DNA of 6,762 bases from an uncultured Rickettsiales bacterium (GTDB lineage Bacteria; Pseudomonadota; Alphaproteobacteria; Rickettsiales; UBA1997): NCBI GenBank assembly GCA_951800555.1, contig CATOJU010000052.1, positions 1 to 6,762 of the forward strand, read 5' to 3'. The translations under genes were made by a program, and so were the position numbers. The notes beneath the pieces were generated by a model, which was given only the letters and a program-made list of their open reading frames with translations, was not told where the DNA came from and did no database searches. How positions within the stretch are numbered: position 1 is the first letter of the stretch; each line of letters begins with the position of its first letter. Of the stretch, positions 5,882 to 6,762 are shown in pieces.

Positions 5882-6060
5882 TAGAGCTTAATTGGGAACT
5901 CTCTATTATTTATTACTTTTTTAAACCTTTAATATAAATATATATTATATATAATAACCCCAACCTCGCTTTTTAACTCAAAAACTTTTAAAAAATAAAG
6001 ATAGAAAATTATATATATCAAATAGTATTAAATTAAACTTATCTCCTATTATGATATTAA
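5882..6060. other. Non-coding AT-rich gap between rpmE promoter and IS982-like relic
   Basis: No gene can be supported; all frames are short. Present are a 7 bp inverted repeat AATAGAG/CTCTATT (5880-5886 with 5901-5907) and an alternating AT stretch (about 5934-5956). A small island with more C (TAACCCCAACCTCGC, 5955-5969) may mark the outer end of the transposon relic to its right, but no matching inverted end is seen in the window. Confidence 0.45.
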
Positions 6061-6403
6061 ATATTTGAAGATTTAATAATCAATAGCTTTGTTAAAGTAG
6101 ATGATTTCTATAAAATAACCATTCCTTTAATAGATAAACATTCTATAGAATATATCAATTATGGCAATTACAATGATAATGATAGTGAAAAGAAAAATAA
6201 AAAAAATAAAGAAAAAATAAAGAAAGAAAACCAAAAAAATATAAAAATATAAAACCTTTAAATATTTAGCAGAAAGAGGTAAAATTTCTATGGGATGGTT
6301 CTATGGTTTTAAGTTACATATAGTTATAAATAATAAAGGAGAACTAATGAACTTTAAACTAACTAAAGGTAATATATTTAATAATAGAGTAATAAAAGTG
6401 CTT
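6061..6403 (+). pseudogene. Internally deleted IS982-like DDE transposase relic
   Basis: Two blocks resemble an IS982-family transposase in the expected order but in different frames. Frame 1 from 6061 reads ...NSFVKVDDFYKITIPLIDKH, like the family's N-terminal xVDDF motif, and decays into a Lys/Asn run ending in TAA. In frame 2 from 6245, KTFKYLAERGKISMGWFYGF and then KLHIVINNKGELMNFKLTKG match the family's 'RGKxSxGWFYGFKLH' catalytic-domain block. The 150 or so residues expected between them are missing and replaced by about 65 bases of A-rich sequence. After about 6403 the frame stays open to 6523 but only as a T-rich, Phe/Ile-rich run without transposase likeness. The second block is convincing; the first is weaker. 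The product cannot be active. Confidence 0.7.
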
Positions 6404-6762
6404 TTAATTTTTTATTTTTTGTATTGTAGCTTTAATTTTACATTTTTGAATATATTTTTATTCAATTCATACTTATTATTTTATGATATTCCCACCATTT
6501 TCTTCACTATTTTTATTTTTTAATTATAACTTTTAATATTAACTTCAACTTTTTTGGTTTAACGAACGAAGATAAAAATTATTTATATTGAAATTTAGAA
6601 TTAATCAACCTTCTAACATAATATTAACATTTTAAGATTTAATATTAATAATTATGTTAAGGTGAACGATTTTTTAAAAAAGTTATTAATCTAATACATA
6701 GTAAAATTTATGTATTGGTTGTTTCAATATTTTATATTTAAATAGCTTTATATTTATTTAAA
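6404..6762. other. Non-coding T-rich right end with two inverted repeats
   Basis: No gene is supported on either strand. An imperfect hairpin joins ACCTT (6608-6612) plus AACATAAT (6615-6622) to ATTATGTT plus AAGGT (6651-6663), with a two-base bulge and a 28-base loop that can pair further. A second 8 bp inverted repeat AATACATA/TATGTATT lies at 6693-6716. Neither is followed by a clear T-tract. They could be ends of a decayed element or a terminator of a gene beyond the window. Confidence 0.45.

Noticed and set aside
5955..5975. AACCTCG followed by T/A bases near 5962, similar to the tnpA SD region at 5378
   Set aside because: Only the first seven bases match without a gap or mismatch, and no start codon follows on the - strand near 5962.
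6404..6523. Hydrophobic tail after the GWFYGFKLH block, which could look like a new membrane segment
   Set aside because: Reads from T-rich simple sequence fused in frame to a transposase relic; Phe/Ile/Leu content is what such DNA encodes by chance.
1..6762. CRISPR array, tRNA or rRNA gene
   Set aside because: No regularly spaced direct repeats, no cloverleaf-type segment and no rRNA-like sequence were seen on either strand.

Overview
This is a very AT-rich bacterial window, read as part of an obligate intracellular alphaproteobacterium, most likely Rickettsiales. Three things point there. The ribosomal protein L31 is of the alphaproteobacterial, cysteine-free 'SWGKE...HPAW' type. rpsB is followed directly by tsf. 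Intergenic DNA is long and carries decaying IS200-like and IS982-like relics. The taxon is inferred from these traits, not from any search.

Layout, left to right. Bases 1-717 (+) are the 3' part of an unrecognised, charged, coiled-coil gene that begins outside the window. A strong hairpin follows at 727-762. After a 217 bp gap ending in a good sigma70-type promoter (917-945), a 635-residue PPP-like metallophosphatase runs at 980-2887 (+). Its last residues, Cys-His-Cys-Asn-Ile-Met, form a eukaryote-style CaaX prenylation box with an extra upstream cysteine. A second hairpin, sharing a 19-base exact repeat with the first, separates this gene from the convergent rpsB-tsf operon (4870 down to 2952, - strand). 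That operon has its own near-consensus promoter (4995-5023) and a leader hairpin.

Upstream of the operon lies a broken IS200-type element (about 5164-5511). It has a hairpin that covers the tnpA ribosome binding site, and a perfect 16 bp palindrome interrupts the tnpA frame. Next comes rpmE (5814 down to 5578, - strand) with a consensus promoter and a clean intrinsic terminator. The right-hand 850 bases hold only an IS982-like transposase relic and some inverted repeats.

Functionally, rpsB, tsf and rpmE are translation housekeeping genes. The two left-hand genes look like lineage-specific proteins. The phosphatase, with a host-type lipidation signal in a probable intracellular bacterium, is the best candidate for something undescribed: a secreted effector anchored to host membranes by host prenyltransferases.
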